In this document: positions 16,736 through 31,049 of the stretch, piece by piece
Layout of the letters: every line of letters begins with the position of its first letter
How positions within the stretch are numbered: the first letter of the stretch is position 1
Source: Clostridiales bacterium
Lineage (GTDB): Bacteria; Bacillota; Clostridia; Christensenellales; Aristaeellaceae
Direction: 5' to 3'
Assembly: GCA_004557905.1 (NCBI GenBank)
Contig: SFFH01000037.1
Location: 57,547 to 121,546, forward strand
Length of the DNA stretch: 64,000 bases
Made by a program: the position numbers and the translations under genes
The notes under the pieces: model-generated
Databases searched by the model: none
What the model saw: only the letters and a program-made list of their open reading frames with translations
Told to the model about the DNA's origin: nothing

Positions 16736-16760
16736 CCCCGCCCGTCTCCGGGCGGGGTAT
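16736..16760 (+). terminator. Terminator of the phage lysis cassette
   Basis: CCCCGCCCG and CGGGCGGGG make a nine-base GC stem with a four-base loop, followed by TATTTC. It lies 8 bases after the holin stop. Confidence 0.7.
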
Positions 16761-16793
16761 TTCGTGGCAATTTCGTGGCAACTTTCGTGGCAA
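16760..16793 (+). repeat. Three direct repeats of TTTCGTGGCAA
   Basis: The 11-base unit occurs at 16760-16770, 16771-16781 and 16783-16793. It lies between the holin terminator and tRNA-Leu. Repeats of this length beside a tRNA and a prophage end resemble arm-type integrase binding sites, which is inference; no integrase gene is in the window. Confidence 0.6.
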
Positions 16794-16888
16794 CTTTTTC
16801 GGTACAATGTGCGTTCGCTTAGTACAATCATTGCTCATTCAGACCATATATTGATTTGATTTTTTCTAGCAATAGCTGGATAAAATGA

Positions 16889-16911
16889 AAAAACCCAGCT
16901 ATTGCTGGGTT
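16889..16911 (-). terminator. Terminator of tRNA-Leu
   Basis: On the minus strand AACCCAGC and GCTGGGTT pair around a short loop and are followed by a T-run. It begins 8 bases after the CCA end of the tRNA. Confidence 0.8.
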
Positions 16912-16918
16912 GCCAGAG

Positions 16919-17002
16919 TGGTGCCGGTGGTGGGACTCGAACCCACACGGGTCTCCCCAACGGATTTTGAATCCGTCACGTCTGCCATTCCATCACACCG
17001 GC
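16919..17002 (-). tRNA. tRNA-Leu (anticodon CAA)
   Basis: On the minus strand, the seven-base acceptor stem GCCGGTG/CACCGGC, a long variable arm, the T-arm GTGGGTTCGAGTCCCAC and an anticodon arm with loop TTCAAAA give a class II tRNA. The CAA anticodon reads UUG. The discriminator is A and CCA is encoded. The 3' end faces the phage remnant, the usual arrangement when a temperate phage has used a tRNA 3' end as its attachment site. Confidence 0.93.
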
Positions 17003-17212
17003 GAAAGGTCTTGCGACCTTTCCAGTATATCGGAATTGCGCGTCAAAGTCAAGGAGCACGTCGAGATAGCGGTCGCTCGTGGGGCGGCGGGGATGCTCGA
17101 CATGTTCATAGCGGTCGACTTCCTGCTCCTGCTCGGCAACGCCGGCGTAGTACCAGGCAATCTCAAACGTGAACAGCGCGGCAAAGAATAGGGCGCAGAT
17201 CAGCAGAGGCAC
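16976..17212 (-). CDS. Small membrane protein whose reading frame runs into tRNA-Leu
   Basis: The GTG at 17212 is preceded by AAAGGAG with 9-base spacing, and a good promoter lies upstream (17256-17283). The 78-residue product has one N-terminal membrane helix (PLLICALFFAALFTFEIAWY), then a charged soluble tail with EQEQEVDRYEHVEH. The last eight codons and the TGA are the first 27 bases of the tRNA, so both would be made from one transcript and tRNA processing would cut the message. I do not recognise a family. The strong start signals favour a real gene; the overlap argues for caution. Confidence 0.45.
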   Translation of the reverse strand: MPLLICALFFAALFTFEIAWYYAGVAEQEQEVDRYEHVEHPRRPTSDRYLDVLLDFDAQFRYTGKVARPFAGVMEWQT

Positions 17213-17255
17213 AACTAAGATCTCCTTTGTGGATGGTTTTCTCGAACGGGAATCG

Positions 17256-17283
17256 ATTATAGCACGGCGATGTGAAGATGCAA
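17256..17283 (-). promoter_or_regulatory. Promoter of the small membrane protein / tRNA-Leu transcript
   Basis: On the minus strand TTGCAT (17283-17278), 16-base spacer and TATAAT (17261-17256) with an extended TGC. No separate promoter is obvious between the small gene and the tRNA, so this may drive both. Confidence 0.65.
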
Positions 17284-17406
17284 AGCGAAGGATTATTACA
17301 TTTTTGTCATAATTCCGCCGTGCTGCGGGCGGAGAAAAGGAATCTTAACGCGCACTTGACGGGCGGATATGGTATAATATCCATCAAATCGGAGGAAATT
17401 GCGCAG

Positions 17407-18543
17407 ATGAAAGATGTTCTTCGTTATCTTCGGGACGCGCTGATTCCGCGCAGGCAGAGCAGAAGGGAAATCGTCCGCGATCTGGGCATCACGCTCGCCC
17501 TGCTGGCGGCGGCAGCGCTCCTGTGTGCGGGGCTCAATGTGGTTGGGGAAAGCGACAGCGCGGTGCCGCTTGTCTTTGTGCTGGCCGTGCTGCTGACGGC
17601 GCGCTTCACGGACGGATACTTCTACGGCCTGTTTGCCACCATCGCATCGGTGTTCGGCGTCAATTACGCATTTACCTATCCATATTTCGAGTTCAATTTT
17701 TCGCTGACCGGCTATCCGCTGACGACGGTGACGATGTTCGCGGTGTCGCTGGTTGTGGGCATGCTGACCGAGCAGGTCAAGCGCCAGAGCCGCGTTCAGG
17801 CCGAGGCCGAGCGGGAGAAGATGAAGGCCAATCTGCTGCGCAGCGTGTCGCACGATCTGCGCACGCCGCTGACGGCGATCATTGGCTCCTCCACCGTCGT
17901 GCTGGAGCACTATGACGCGCTCGGCGATGAGGAGAAGAAGGAGCTGGTCTGGCAGGTGCGCGACGACGCGCAGGGGCTGGTTCGCCTGGTGGAAAACATC
18001 CTGTCCATCACGCGCATCAACGACGGCGCCGTGCAGCTCAAAAAGTCTCCGGAGGCTGCGGAGGAGATCGCCGCCGAGGCGGTGAACAAATTCCGCAAGA
18101 ATCACACGATGCCCGTGCGCGTGTGCGTACCGGATGAGCTGCTGATGGTGCCGATGGACGCGATGCTGATCGAGCAGGTGCTGGGCAATCTGATGGAAAA
18201 CGTGGTCATCCACGCCAGGGACGCGACGGCGATCGAGCTGAGCATCTCACGCACGCGGGACGATCGGGTGCGCTTTTGCGTGGAGGACGACGGACGGGGC
18301 ATCGACGCGGAGATCCTGCCAAGGCTGTTTGAGGAGCTGTTTCCGCATGCCCAGGACGCGAACGCGGACGGCCGGCGTAGCATGGGCATCGGGCTTTCGG
18401 CCTGCATGAGCATCGTCAAGGCGCATGGAGGCCATATGTACGCAGAAAACAGGCAGCAGGGCGGCGCACGCGTCTGCTTCGAGCTGCCCATGGAGGAGGT
18501 TGACGATGGCGGTGAGGGGCAAGGTGCTGATCGTCGAAGATGA
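17407..18543 (+). CDS. KdpD-like membrane histidine kinase lacking the KdpD/USP N-terminal domains
   Basis: A 378-residue kinase with four closely spaced N-terminal membrane helices (about residues 18-125), resembling the DUF4118 membrane unit of KdpD, including FTDGYFYGLFATIASVFGVN and YPYFEF. The catalytic part has SVSHDLRTPLTAIIGSS with His149, an N-box (NLMENVVIHARDAT), G1 VEDDGRGID and G2 MGIGLSACMSIVKAHGG. Full KdpD proteins have about 400 extra N-terminal residues that are absent here. The start ATG follows GGAGG (17391-17395); TATAAT at 17373-17378 has an extended TGG but no clear -35. No kdpFABC pump is in the window, so the stimulus may not be potassium. Confidence 0.85.
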   Translation: MKDVLRYLRDALIPRRQSRREIVRDLGITLALLAAAALLCAGLNVVGESDSAVPLVFVLAVLLTARFTDGYFYGLFATIASVFGVNYAFTYPYFEFNFSLTGYPLTTVTMFAVSLVVGMLTEQVKRQSRVQAEAEREKMKANLLRSVSHDLRTPLTAIIGSSTVVLEHYDALGDEEKKELVWQVRDDAQGLVRLVENILSITRINDGAVQLKKSPEAAEEIAAEAVNKFRKNHTMPVRVCVPDELLMVPMDAMLIEQVLGNLMENVVIHARDATAIELSISRTRDDRVRFCVEDDGRGIDAEILPRLFEELFPHAQDANADGRRSMGIGLSACMSIVKAHGGHMYAENRQQGGARVCFELPMEEVDDGGEGQGADRRR

Positions 18544-19213
18544 TCGGGCGATCAGCAATTTTATCCGGCGCGTGCTGGAGGCCAATGGCTATGAGGCGCT
18601 GATGGTCCACACGGGCCGCGAGGCGAACAGCATGCTCTCGTCCCATTGCCCGGATCTGGTGATCCTGGATCTGGGTCTGCCGGACATGGACGGCATGGAG
18701 GTGCTCAGGAGCCTGCGCCGCTGGTCGCTGATGCCGGTGGTCGTGGTCTCCGCCCGCACGGACGAGCGCGAAAAGGTGTGCGCGCTGGACGCCGGCGCGG
18801 ACGACTACATCACCAAGCCGTTCGGCACCTCCGAGCTGCTGGCGCGCATCCGCACGGCGATCCGCCATACGCGCACGACGGGCGGCAGCGAGACCATCGC
18901 CCGCAGCAGCCGCTTCACGGCCCGGGGCCTTACGATCGACTACGACAAGTACCGCGTGTACATCGACGGCAGGGACGCCAACCTGACGCAGAACGAGTTC
19001 AAGCTCGTGGCGCTGCTGGGCCGCTATGCCGGCCGCGTGCTGACATATGACTACCTGATCCGCGAGATCTGGGGCCCGAACAAGGCGTATGACAACCAGA
19101 TCCTGCGCGTGAACATGGCCAACATCCGAAGGAAGATCGAGAAAAACCCCGGCGAGCCGGAGTACATCTTCACCGAGGTGGGCGTCGGCTACCGGATGAT
19201 CGAAGGGGACTGA
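18506..19213 (+). CDS. KdpE-like response regulator
   Basis: The 235-residue regulator overlaps the end of the kinase gene by 38 bases in another frame, a strong sign of coupled translation. GGAGGAGG lies just ahead of the ATG at 18506. The receiver domain contains VEDDRAIS, phospho-acceptor Asp55 in VILDLGLPDMDG, VVVSARTDEREK and YITKPFGTSELLARI. The winged-helix output domain (from about residue 130) includes LTQNEFKLVALLGRYAGRVLTYDYLIREIWG, where the IWGPN segment is typical of the KdpE branch. Targets are unknown: the next operon, NfnAB, has its own promoter. Confidence 0.88.
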   Translation: MAVRGKVLIVEDDRAISNFIRRVLEANGYEALMVHTGREANSMLSSHCPDLVILDLGLPDMDGMEVLRSLRRWSLMPVVVVSARTDEREKVCALDAGADDYITKPFGTSELLARIRTAIRHTRTTGGSETIARSSRFTARGLTIDYDKYRVYIDGRDANLTQNEFKLVALLGRYAGRVLTYDYLIREIWGPNKAYDNQILRVNMANIRRKIEKNPGEPEYIFTEVGVGYRMIEGD

Positions 19214-19273
19214 ACGACCAAGCGAAGGGGCGAAAGCCCCGGGATGCATATTTCTCCCGACAGGCATGCGAAA

Positions 19274-19305
19274 GAGAGGCTGATTCAGGCCTCTCCTTTT
19301 AATTT
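19274..19305 (+). terminator. Terminator after the KdpE-like gene
   Basis: GAGAGGC and GCCTCTC form the stem, followed by CTTTTAATTTTT. A second small hairpin, GGGGCGAAAGCCCC, lies between it and the stop codon. Confidence 0.75.
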
Positions 19306-19333
19306 TTGAAGGGATATCTAGAAAACTTGCCCA

Positions 19334-19362
19334 TTTACAGCGCGGCGGGCAAGGCGTATAAT
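19334..19362 (+). promoter_or_regulatory. Promoter of the NfnAB-DUF5058 operon
   Basis: TTTACA (19334-19339), 17-base spacer and TATAAT (19357-19362). It lies 54 bases before the first start codon. Confidence 0.7.
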
Positions 19363-19415
19363 GAATTTCATATTTAACTTGAAATCAAATCACGCTTTCA
19401 GGGGAGAGGACTGTC

Positions 19416-20258
19416 ATGTTTACCATTGTCAAAAAGGAGCGCCTGAATCCGACGGTGACCAAGATGGTCATCGAGGCGCCGTACGTCGCGCGCAAGGCGG
19501 AGCCGGGCCAGTTTATCATCTTCCGCACCCATGAGGACAGCGAGCGCGTGCCGCTGACCATCGCGGACACGGACCGCGAGGCCGGCACCGTCACGATTAT
19601 CTACCAGATCGTCGGCGGCTCCACGATGGAGCTGGACGCCATGCAGGAGGGCGAGGCCATCTGCGACTTCGTCGGCCCGCTGGGCATGGCCACGCATACC
19701 GAGGGCCTTCGCAAGGTCGCCGTTGTGGGCGGCGGCGTGGGCTGCGCCATCGCCTATCCGGTCACCAAGAAGCTTCACGAGCAGGGCGCAACGGTGCACG
19801 CGGTCGTGGGCTTCCGAAACAAGGACCTGGTGATTCTCGAGGACGAGTTCAGGGCCGCCAGCGACAGGCTGGTCATGATGACCGACGACGGCAGCTGCGG
19901 CGAAAAGGGCCTGGTCACCGCCGCGCTGGAAAAGCTCATTCAGGAGGGCAACGAGTACGACGAGGTCATCGCCATCGGCCCGCTGGTCATGATGAAGTTC
20001 GTCTGCGCCGTCACGAAGAAGTACAACATCAAGACCGTCGTCTCCATGAACCCGATCATGATCGACGGCACCGGCATGTGCGGCGGCTGCCGCCTGACCG
20101 TGGGCGGCGAGACCAAGTTCGCCTGCGTGGACGGCCCGGACTTTGACGGCCACCTCGTCGACTTTGACGAGGCGATGAAGCGCGGCACCATGTACCGCGA
20201 ATTCGAGCAGCATGCCCGCGAGGCGAGCTGCAACCTGCTCAGGAAGGAGGCACACTGA
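19416..20258 (+). CDS. nfnA: NADH-dependent ferredoxin:NADP+ oxidoreductase subunit A (sulfide dehydrogenase subunit B type)
   Basis: This 280-residue protein is of the ferredoxin-NADP reductase fold. The N-terminal FAD domain contains ERVPLTIADTD (an RxPLT-type flavin motif) and the NAD domain starts KVAVVGGGVGCAIAYP. The C-terminal [2Fe-2S] cysteines lie in DGTGMCGGCRLTVGGETKFACVDG, the pattern of NfnA/SudB. In anaerobes the NfnAB complex is cytosolic and bifurcates electrons between NADPH, NADH and reduced ferredoxin. GGGGAGAGGAC precedes the ATG. The gene is followed after one base by nfnB. The alternative name, glutamate synthase-associated SudB, describes the same protein. Confidence 0.9.
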   Translation: MFTIVKKERLNPTVTKMVIEAPYVARKAEPGQFIIFRTHEDSERVPLTIADTDREAGTVTIIYQIVGGSTMELDAMQEGEAICDFVGPLGMATHTEGLRKVAVVGGGVGCAIAYPVTKKLHEQGATVHAVVGFRNKDLVILEDEFRAASDRLVMMTDDGSCGEKGLVTAALEKLIQEGNEYDEVIAIGPLVMMKFVCAVTKKYNIKTVVSMNPIMIDGTGMCGGCRLTVGGETKFACVDGPDFDGHLVDFDEAMKRGTMYREFEQHAREASCNLLRKEAH

Positions 20259-20259
20259 G

Positions 20260-21660
20260 ATGGCTACGCGCAATATGGACCCGAAGCGCTGCCCGATGCC
20301 CGCTCAGGACCCGAACGTCCGCAACAGGAACTTTGACGAGGTCGCCACCGGCTATACCTATGAGATGGCCGTGAACGAGGCCCGCCGCTGCCTGAACTGC
20401 CCCAAGAAGCCGTGCGTGTCCGCCTGCCCGGTGCAGATCGACATCCCGGCGTTCATCGCCTGCGTGGCCAGCGAGGATCTGGAGGGCGCGTACAGGGTGC
20501 TGTCCGCCTCCTCCGCGCTGCCGGCCGTCTGCGGCCGCGTCTGCCCGCAGGAGAACCAGTGCGAGGGCAAGTGCGTGCGCGGCGTGAAGGGCGAGAGCGT
20601 GGCCATCGGCCGCCTGGAGCGCTTCGTCGCCGACTGGCACCGCGAGCACTGCGACGAGCAGCCGTCCGTGCCGCAGCAAAACGGCCACAGGGTCGCCGTC
20701 ATCGGCGCGGGCCCGTCCGGTCTGACCGCCGCGGGCGACCTGGCGAAGCTGGGCTACGCGGTCACGGTCTATGAGGCGCTGCACCTGGCCGGCGGCGTGC
20801 TGGTGTACGGCATCCCGGAGTTCCGCCTGCCCAAGAGGATCGTGCAGAAGGAGATCGACGGCCTCAAGGCCATGGGCGTTCAGATCCTGACCAACATGGT
20901 CATCGGCAAGGTGCTCACCATCGATGAGCTGTTCGAGATGGGCTTTGAGGCGGTGTACATCGCCTCCGGCGCGGGCCTGCCGCGCTTCATGGGCATCCCG
21001 GGTGAGAGCCTCAAGGGCGTGTACTCCGCCAACGAGTACCTCACCCGCATCAACCTGATGAAGGCCTACCAGCCCGGCAGCAAGACCCCGATCAAGAAGA
21101 GCCGCCGGGTCGCCGTCGTGGGCGGCGGCAACGTCGCCATGGATGCCGCGCGCAGCGCCAAGCGCCTGGGCGCGGAGGAGGTCTACATCGTCTATCGCCG
21201 CGGCATGCAGGAGCTTCCGGCCCGCAGGGAGGAAGTGGAGCACGCCCAGGAGGAGGGCATCATCTTCAGAACGCTGACCAACCCGGTCGAGGTGCTCGGC
21301 GACGAGAACGGCTGCGTCTGCGGCATGCGGTGCGTGGAGATGGAGCTGGGCGAGCCGGACGCCTCCGGCCGCCGCCGTCCGGTGGTGAAGGAGGGCAGCG
21401 AGTTCACGCTCGACGTGGACACGATGATCATGTCCATCGGCACCAGCCCGAACCCGCTCATCCGCAGCACCACGCCGGGCCTTGAAACCAACCGCCACGG
21501 CTGCATCGTCACCAATGGGGAGGACGGCCTGACCAGCCGCGAGGGCGTGTACGCCGGCGGCGACGCGGTTACCGGCGCGGCGACGGTTATCCTCGCCATG
21601 GGCGCGGGCAAGCAGGCTGCCAGGGCGATCGACGCGTATATCCGGGGAAAGAACGCGTAA
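20260..21660 (+). CDS. nfnB: NADH-dependent ferredoxin:NADP+ oxidoreductase subunit B (glutamate synthase small-subunit type)
   Basis: At 466 residues this is a GltD-like flavoprotein, annotated elsewhere as NADPH-dependent glutamate synthase GltA. The N-terminal [4Fe-4S] region reads ARRCLNCPKKPCVSACPVQI, with a second cluster set in VCGRVCPQENQCEGKCVRG. The first dinucleotide fold is VAVIGAGPSGLTAAGDL (FAD) and the second VAVVGGGNVAMDAARSA (NADPH). It ends with the CIVTNGEDGLTSREGVYAGGD segment that closes on FAD. It starts one base after nfnA. No large glutamate synthase subunit is present, which supports transhydrogenase rather than glutamate synthesis. Confidence 0.9.
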   Translation: MATRNMDPKRCPMPAQDPNVRNRNFDEVATGYTYEMAVNEARRCLNCPKKPCVSACPVQIDIPAFIACVASEDLEGAYRVLSASSALPAVCGRVCPQENQCEGKCVRGVKGESVAIGRLERFVADWHREHCDEQPSVPQQNGHRVAVIGAGPSGLTAAGDLAKLGYAVTVYEALHLAGGVLVYGIPEFRLPKRIVQKEIDGLKAMGVQILTNMVIGKVLTIDELFEMGFEAVYIASGAGLPRFMGIPGESLKGVYSANEYLTRINLMKAYQPGSKTPIKKSRRVAVVGGGNVAMDAARSAKRLGAEEVYIVYRRGMQELPARREEVEHAQEEGIIFRTLTNPVEVLGDENGCVCGMRCVEMELGEPDASGRRRPVVKEGSEFTLDVDTMIMSIGTSPNPLIRSTTPGLETNRHGCIVTNGEDGLTSREGVYAGGDAVTGAATVILAMGAGKQAARAIDAYIRGKNA

Positions 21661-21735
21661 CGCGCCGTTACAGAGGAACCCGGCCCGCTTCCGGGGGGAA
21701 AGCGGGAGATATACGGGAGAGAAAGGAAGAAACGC

Positions 21736-22452
21736 ATGGCAACCATCAAAGACATCATCAACAGCCCGCTGCTGCTGGCGCTGGTCGTCGGCGGCCTGGT
21801 CTACATCACGGCGTTCTCCGTGGCGTATCTGCTGCGGGCGCGCAAGCGTGCGCTGGAGATGGGCATCAGCCGCGAGGAGATCAACAGCATCATCAAATCG
21901 TCCCTGATCTTCTCCATCGTGCCCAGCCTCTCCATCGTCATCGGCCTGGTGGCGCTGGCCGCGTCCCTGGGCACCGTCTGGGCCTGGTGGCGCCTGTCCG
22001 TCATCGGCTCGCTGTCCTATGAGACGCAGATCGCCGGCACGCTGGCCTCCGCGCTCAAGTATGCCTCCACCGCGGACATGATGGCCTCCGCTTCCGGACG
22101 GGAGTTCGGCGTGGTCATGATACTCATGAGCGTAGGCATGCTCTCCGGCTTCCTGATTCTCATCCCGTTCGGCAAGAAGCTGATGGGCAGCGTGGACAGG
22201 AGCAAGGGCGGCAGCGGCTGGAGCAACGTCCTGAGCGGCTGCTTCATGCTGACGCTGCTGGCCGTCTATGTGCCCATCCTGCTCATCGGCGACACCTATC
22301 AGGCGCTGGTCATGATCACCGGCCTGATCGTCGCGCTCGCCATGGGCGCGCTGGCCAAAAAGCCGGGCATGGGCTGGGTGAACAACTTTGTGATGGCCGG
22401 CTCCATGATCGTGGGCATGGCGTCCTCCCTGCTGTGGACCAGCATTTTCTGA
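21736..22452 (+). CDS. DUF5058-family membrane protein
   Basis: A 238-residue protein with about six membrane helices. It starts MATIKDIINSPLLLALVVGG and has a cytoplasmic basic loop (LRARKRALEMGISREEINSI) after helix one, followed by SSLIFSIVPSLSIVIGL. I recognise this as the DUF5058 family, which has no known function. It follows nfnB by 75 bases with GGGAGAGAAAGGAAG before its ATG, and is followed by another membrane protein, so the two probably form a complex. Association with a redox transhydrogenase in one operon is suggestive but not proof of coupling. Confidence 0.7.
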   Translation: MATIKDIINSPLLLALVVGGLVYITAFSVAYLLRARKRALEMGISREEINSIIKSSLIFSIVPSLSIVIGLVALAASLGTVWAWWRLSVIGSLSYETQIAGTLASALKYASTADMMASASGREFGVVMILMSVGMLSGFLILIPFGKKLMGSVDRSKGGSGWSNVLSGCFMLTLLAVYVPILLIGDTYQALVMITGLIVALAMGALAKKPGMGWVNNFVMAGSMIVGMASSLLWTSIF

Positions 22453-22470
22453 GAAAGGGGCGGAAAGACA

Positions 22471-23208
22471 ATGAGCGAAAAGAAAAGCATGGATTCCTTT
22501 CAGGCGTGGTGCCACCGCTGGGGCCGCGTCGGCACGGTGATCGCGCTGGCGTACATGATCGCGCTGCCGTTCGTGGTGCTCAGCTACTATGACAGCATTC
22601 CGTCCCTTGGCGAGGTGTTCAACGTCGCGACGCTGGGCATCCTGGCGATCTACATCCCGGTCGGCTTCTCCGAGGCGCTGGGCTACACCCCGATCATGGG
22701 CTGCTCCGCGTACCTGGGCTTCATCACCGGCAACATCATGAACCTCAAGCTGCCCTGCGCGGTCAACGCGCTCAAGCTGGCGGGCAAGGAGGCGAATACG
22801 CCGGAGGGCGACGTGGTCGCGGCCATCGGCGTGGCGGCCAGCTCGATCATGACCGTCGTCATCCTGGCGCTTGCGGCGCTGCTGGCGGCATGGATCAGCC
22901 CGGTGTTCGAGCTGCCGGCGGTCAAGACGATGTCCTCCTACCTGCTGCCGGCGCTGTTCGGCTCCATGACGCTGGGCCTGTTCGCCAGCACGAGCGCGGG
23001 CAACAAGGTGGTCAAGGGCGGCGTCAAGGGTGTGCTCCCGGTCATCGTGATCGTGTCGCTGGTGTCCCTGGCGGCGCGCATCTTCAAGATGGGCTCCGCG
23101 CTGCTGGGCATGGTGGGCTTCCTGATCCTGCTGATGCTGCCGGTGGCGATCATCACCTCGCGCATCCTGTGGAAAAAGGGCGTCATCAAGGTCGTGGACA
23201 AGGCGTAA
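22471..23208 (+). CDS. Partner membrane protein of the DUF5058 gene
   Basis: The 245-residue product has about six to seven membrane helices. It has motifs such as GFSEALGYTPIMGCSAYLGF and ITGNIMNLKLPCAVNALKLA in the N-terminal half. The C-terminal half has an alternating small-residue helix (YLLPALFGSMTLGLFAST) and a lysine-rich loop. I cannot name a characterised family. The gene lies 18 bases after the DUF5058 gene, with AAAGGGGCGG before the ATG, and is closed by a terminator. The two genes look like the two halves of a transporter or permease of unknown substrate. Confidence 0.65.
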   Translation: MSEKKSMDSFQAWCHRWGRVGTVIALAYMIALPFVVLSYYDSIPSLGEVFNVATLGILAIYIPVGFSEALGYTPIMGCSAYLGFITGNIMNLKLPCAVNALKLAGKEANTPEGDVVAAIGVAASSIMTVVILALAALLAAWISPVFELPAVKTMSSYLLPALFGSMTLGLFASTSAGNKVVKGGVKGVLPVIVIVSLVSLAARIFKMGSALLGMVGFLILLMLPVAIITSRILWKKGVIKVVDKA

Positions 23209-23220
23209 GCATATGAAAAA

Positions 23221-23258
23221 AAGGAGCTGTCTCCGCCGATGGGGGGACAGCTCCTTTT
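23221..23258 (+). terminator. Terminator of the NfnAB-DUF5058 operon
   Basis: AAGGAGCTGTC and GACAGCTCCTT make an 11-base stem followed by TTT. It isolates this operon from rpoB. Confidence 0.85.
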
Positions 23259-23340
23259 GCTTTGGGCGCGGGACAAAACGATTCATGTTACAGAACTTCA
23301 CAGTTTTTAAAATATTTTTACGCAAAAGCGCCGGAAACGC

Positions 23341-23369
23341 TTGACAGACCTTTAAAAAAGGAATACAAT
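23341..23369 (+). promoter_or_regulatory. Promoter of rpoBC, with a leader of about 160 bases
   Basis: TTGACA (23341-23346), 17-base spacer and TACAAT (23364-23369): a near-consensus sigma-A promoter. Transcription should start near 23376, leaving a leader to 23539. I see no ribosomal-protein binding motif, riboswitch or convincing small gene in that leader, only weak stems. A strong dedicated promoter is notable because rpoBC usually follows rplJL. Confidence 0.75.
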
Positions 23370-23539
23370 ACTATATTGCATCAGTATGCACAATAGAGAG
23401 GCTATGTCCGGCAGATATGGCCTCCCGACAACATTGTACAACGCTTTGGGCTGTTTGGCAATGGGCAGTTCACTGCGAAGTGCGCATTGCTGCATATATC
23501 CTGTGCAAGGCTTTAGACAAGTTAGGGGTGATGGCATTC

Positions 23540-27213
<3,674 letters not shown>

Positions 27214-27305
27214 GCACTCCCTGCCGCCGGAAATGAAACAATATCGCCCCGCCGTGCATCCGTGCGCGGCGGCGGCCTGAGACATAGAGAAGGGAGTGCA
27301 CCCCT

Positions 27306-30236
<2,931 letters not shown>

Positions 30237-30237
30237 G

Positions 30238-30858
30238 AACAAGAAGAAGCGCGAGCTGATCATCACCTCCGACGACGGCACCATCAAAGCCTATCCGATC
30301 GCCTACGGCAGCCGCCTGAAGGTGAAGGAGGGCGACCGCGTTGTGGCGGGCGACGAGCTGACCGAGGGCCAGATCAACCCGCACGACCTGCTGCGCATCC
30401 TGGGCGTCAAGGCAGTTCAGGAGCACCTGCTCAAGGAAGTCCTCATGGTCTACCGCCTGCAGGGCGTCGGCATCGGCGACAAGCACATCGAGGTCATCGT
30501 CCATCAGATGCTGCGCAAGGTCCGCGTCGAGGACGCCGGCGACACCAACATGCTGCCGGGCTCCATGGTCGATATCTTCCACTTCGAGAAGGAGAACGAG
30601 AGGACGATCATGGCGGGCGGCCGTCCGGCCGTGGCCAAGCGCATCCTGCTGGGCATCACCAAGGCGGCCCTGGCCACCGAGTCCTTCCTCTCCGCCGCCT
30701 CCTTCCAGGAGACGACCCGCGTGCTCACCGAGGCCGCGATCAAGGGCAAGGAGGATCACCTCGTCGGCCTCAAGGAGAACGTCATCATCGGCAAGATCAT
30801 CCCGGCCGGTACCGGCATGCCGCGCTACCGCGACGTCGAGGTCAAGGAGATGTACTGA
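30238..30858 (+). pseudogene. rpoC: RNA polymerase beta' subunit, C-terminal part in the shifted frame
   Basis: From about 30238 the second frame reads NKKKRELIITSDDGTIKAYP, then VKEGDRVVAGDELTEGQINP, HDLLRILGVKAVQEHLLKEV and SAASFQETTRVLTEAAIKGK, ending GKIIPAGTGMPRYRDVEVKEMY at TGA 30858. This is the ordinary RpoC C-terminus. A TAG lies immediately before it in its own frame, so it cannot be an independent gene. About 24 residues between PRVEEL and this segment are missing relative to homologues. It is listed separately because the two parts are in different frames; in the living cell it is most likely one intact gene. Confidence 0.85.
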
Positions 30859-30883
30859 TTCTCTCCGCAAATGGATATAAGCA

Positions 30884-30914
30884 AAGACGCTCGGAGCTTC
30901 CGGGCGTCTTTTTT
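30884..30914 (+). terminator. Terminator of rpoBC
   Basis: AAGACGC and GCGTCTT pair around a 13-base loop with internal CGGA/TCCG pairing, followed by TTTTT. It lies 26 bases after the rpoC stop. Confidence 0.85.
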
Positions 30915-30962
30915 GGCAATGTTTTGGAAAAGCATGAAGATTTTGACAGGGATATGCAGGAA

Positions 30963-30990
30963 TTGACAAAAAACTGTCGAATTATATGTT
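30963..30990 (+). promoter_or_regulatory. Possible promoter/operator of fucO
   Basis: TTGACA (30963-30968), 16-base spacer and TATGTT (30985-30990). The -35 is also the left arm of the dyad TTGACA...TGTCGAA (30963-30981), which could bind a repressor. A second TTGACA at 30943 has no good -10. Confidence 0.35.
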
Positions 30991-31049
30991 CACAGACAGC
31001 TTTGGCTGCCCATTCATTGTCAAACAGCATGTTAAGGAGGGCGTTTCCC

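Noticed and set aside
20239..23325. A 1,028-codon open frame on the minus strand under the NfnAB operon
   Set aside because: Biased composition with no motif; the plus-strand genes beneath it are clearly conserved.
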